Assembly (NCBI RefSeq): GCF_003346515.1
Contig: NZ_QQNA01000049.1
Span: 1 to 33,994 of the forward strand
DNA length: 33,994 nucleotides
Direction of reading: 5' to 3'
Source of the DNA: Streptomyces corynorhini
GTDB taxonomy: Bacteria > Actinomycetota > Actinomycetes > Streptomycetales > Streptomycetaceae
The notes below the pieces were generated by a model that made no database searches, was not told the origin of the DNA, and saw nothing but the letters and a program-made list of their open reading frames with translations. Shown piece after piece: positions 33,264 to 33,994 of this stretch (position 1 is its first letter; each line of letters opens with the position of its first letter). The translations under genes were made by a program, and so were the position numbers.

Positions 33264-33776
33264 GTGACCAGGACGAGCACGACGAACATCACGGACGCCA
33301 CGGACGCCACGGACGCTACGGACGCCACGGACGCCACGGCGGCCCGCACCACTCGCGGCGCGGCACGGGGCTCCGTCGCGCGGCCGCCCGGCAGGCGCGA
33401 CCAGCGTCGGCCCGCCGTCCCGCGCCCGCGCAGGCGTACACACATCCCGCCGCACGAACTCTTCGCGGAGCGGCTGCTCGCCGTCCTCAGCGGCCACCGT
33501 CCGGTGCACTGGATGCTGGGCCAGACCGTCGGCGAGGCGTACGAGCAGCTCGTGCGCCTCGCGCCCGGCACGCCGCTCAGGGCCCGGGGCGCACGCCCCG
33601 TGGTCCGCACCTGCCGGGGGTTCCAGCCGTGCGCCGGGGTGGTCGAGGCGTCGGCCAGCATCGCGGCGGGCGAGCAGGTGCGCGCGCTGGCGTTCCGGCT
33701 GGAGCAGGGCGCCGATCTGCGCTGGCGCTGCGCGGCGGTCGAGATCGGCGGCGAGCGGATCCCCGCCGGAGCCTGA
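33264..33776 (+). CDS. Rv3235-family protein with N-terminal DAT repeats
   Basis: The 170-residue protein has a conserved C-terminal part (about 85-165: ELFAERLLAVLSGHRPVHWMLGQTVGEAYEQLVRL, VVRTCRGFQPCAGVVEASASIAAGEQVRALAFRLEQG, LRWRCAAVEIGG). This matches the Rv3235 family of actinobacteria, often encoded near secA. It resembles a small SnoaL/NTF2-like fold, but its function is unknown. The N-terminus is low complexity: (DAT)5 from a 9-bp repeat at 33291-33335, then Arg/Pro-rich sequence. The GTG at 33264 is chosen because GGGGG lies 8 nt before it; an in-frame ATG at 33135 has less support. Confidence 0.82.
   Translation: MTRTSTTNITDATDATDATDATDATAARTTRGAARGSVARPPGRRDQRRPAVPRPRRRTHIPPHELFAERLLAVLSGHRPVHWMLGQTVGEAYEQLVRLAPGTPLRARGARPVVRTCRGFQPCAGVVEASASIAAGEQVRALAFRLEQGADLRWRCAAVEIGGERIPAGA
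33291..33335. repeat. 9-bp tandem repeat (5 copies) encoding DAT repeats
   Basis: ACGGACGCC is repeated five times, with one T variant, in frame in the Rv3235-like gene. Confidence 0.9.
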
Positions 33777-33925
33777 CCGGGCGCGGGCGCGGGGGCGGGG
33801 GCACCAGGGGCGGAGGGCGCGCGGCACCAGGAGCACCGGGAGCAGCTGAACGGAGGGCAGCGCGGCACCGGGGCCACCGGGCCCGCGCGCTCCGGTAGCC
33901 CCGGTGCCGTCCACGTAGCCGCCCA

Positions 33926-33980
33926 CGGCAACGGGCCGGGGCGCCGCACACCTGCTGTGCGGCGCCCCGGCCCGTTGCCG
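33926..33980. terminator. 25-bp perfect hairpin, likely bidirectional terminator
   Basis: Arms 33926-33950 and 33956-33980 are exactly complementary with a 5-nt loop. It lies 149 nt after the Rv3235-like stop, across a low-complexity GC-rich stretch without genes. It probably terminates this gene and a convergent gene beyond the window, possibly secA, which is commonly adjacent (inference). Confidence 0.85.
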
Positions 33981-33994
33981 ATCGGTGTCCGGCT

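Overview
The window is chromosomal DNA from a Streptomyces or close relative. The GC content is very high with strong G/C bias at third codon positions. GTG and TTG starts are common, and the gene set matches a core region I recall from Streptomyces coelicolor: ssrA-smpB, an S41 protease, ftsX-ftsE, prfB, pkaB-pkaA, an FHA/FtsK protein, a sugar ABC importer, tagGH-like genes and a giant NAD-glutamate dehydrogenase. All identifications come from reading the sequence; no database search was run.

Layout. Positions 1-512 (-) hold the front part of a LysR regulator that runs off the window. Positions 884-1939 (-) hold ssrA (tmRNA) and smpB, the trans-translation ribosome rescue pair. Positions 1974-5156 (-) hold a secreted PDZ/S41 protease, ftsX and ftsE. 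Positions 5440-6550 hold a small zinc-ribbon membrane protein (+) converging on a sortase-type surface protein (-). Positions 6924-11290 (-) hold prfB and two membrane-anchored Ser/Thr kinases, pkaB and pkaA. Divergent from pkaA is a 1250-residue FHA plus FtsK/SpoIIIE-like protein (11928-15680, +), followed by a binding-protein-dependent sugar importer (15878-19528, +) without its own ATPase. An alpha/beta hydrolase with a possible leader peptide (-) and a TetR regulator (-) precede a divergent polysaccharide/teichoic-acid ABC exporter (21574-23302, +).

Positions 23502-26031 (+) look accessory: an XRE/TPR regulator with a palindrome at its promoter, then three stop-start-overlapping ORFs (a degenerate prim-pol-like protein and two small Cys-rich proteins). 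Positions 26344-31344 (-) hold the 180-kDa-class NAD-glutamate dehydrogenase. Positions 31769-32981 (-) hold a HAD phosphatase and a DUF6912-like protein, divergent from an Rv3235-like protein (33264-33776, +). The window ends in a 25-bp perfect hairpin.

How the parts fit together. Cell division and envelope are a recurring theme: FtsEX, a secreted protease, a sortase substrate and a TagGH-like exporter. PkaA and PkaB are signalling kinases. PkaA carries a series of TxxLP threonines that could be read by the FHA domain encoded across the shared promoter region. Short tandem repeats are unusually frequent, both between genes (20-, 23-, 16-, 15- and 6-bp units) and in frame inside genes, where they expand low-complexity linkers. 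The best candidates for new biology are the PkaA to FHA-FtsK pair (with an Arg replacing the Walker A Lys), the extracytoplasmic domain inserted in the sugar permease, the XRE/prim-pol-like cassette, and the leader peptide before the hydrolase.
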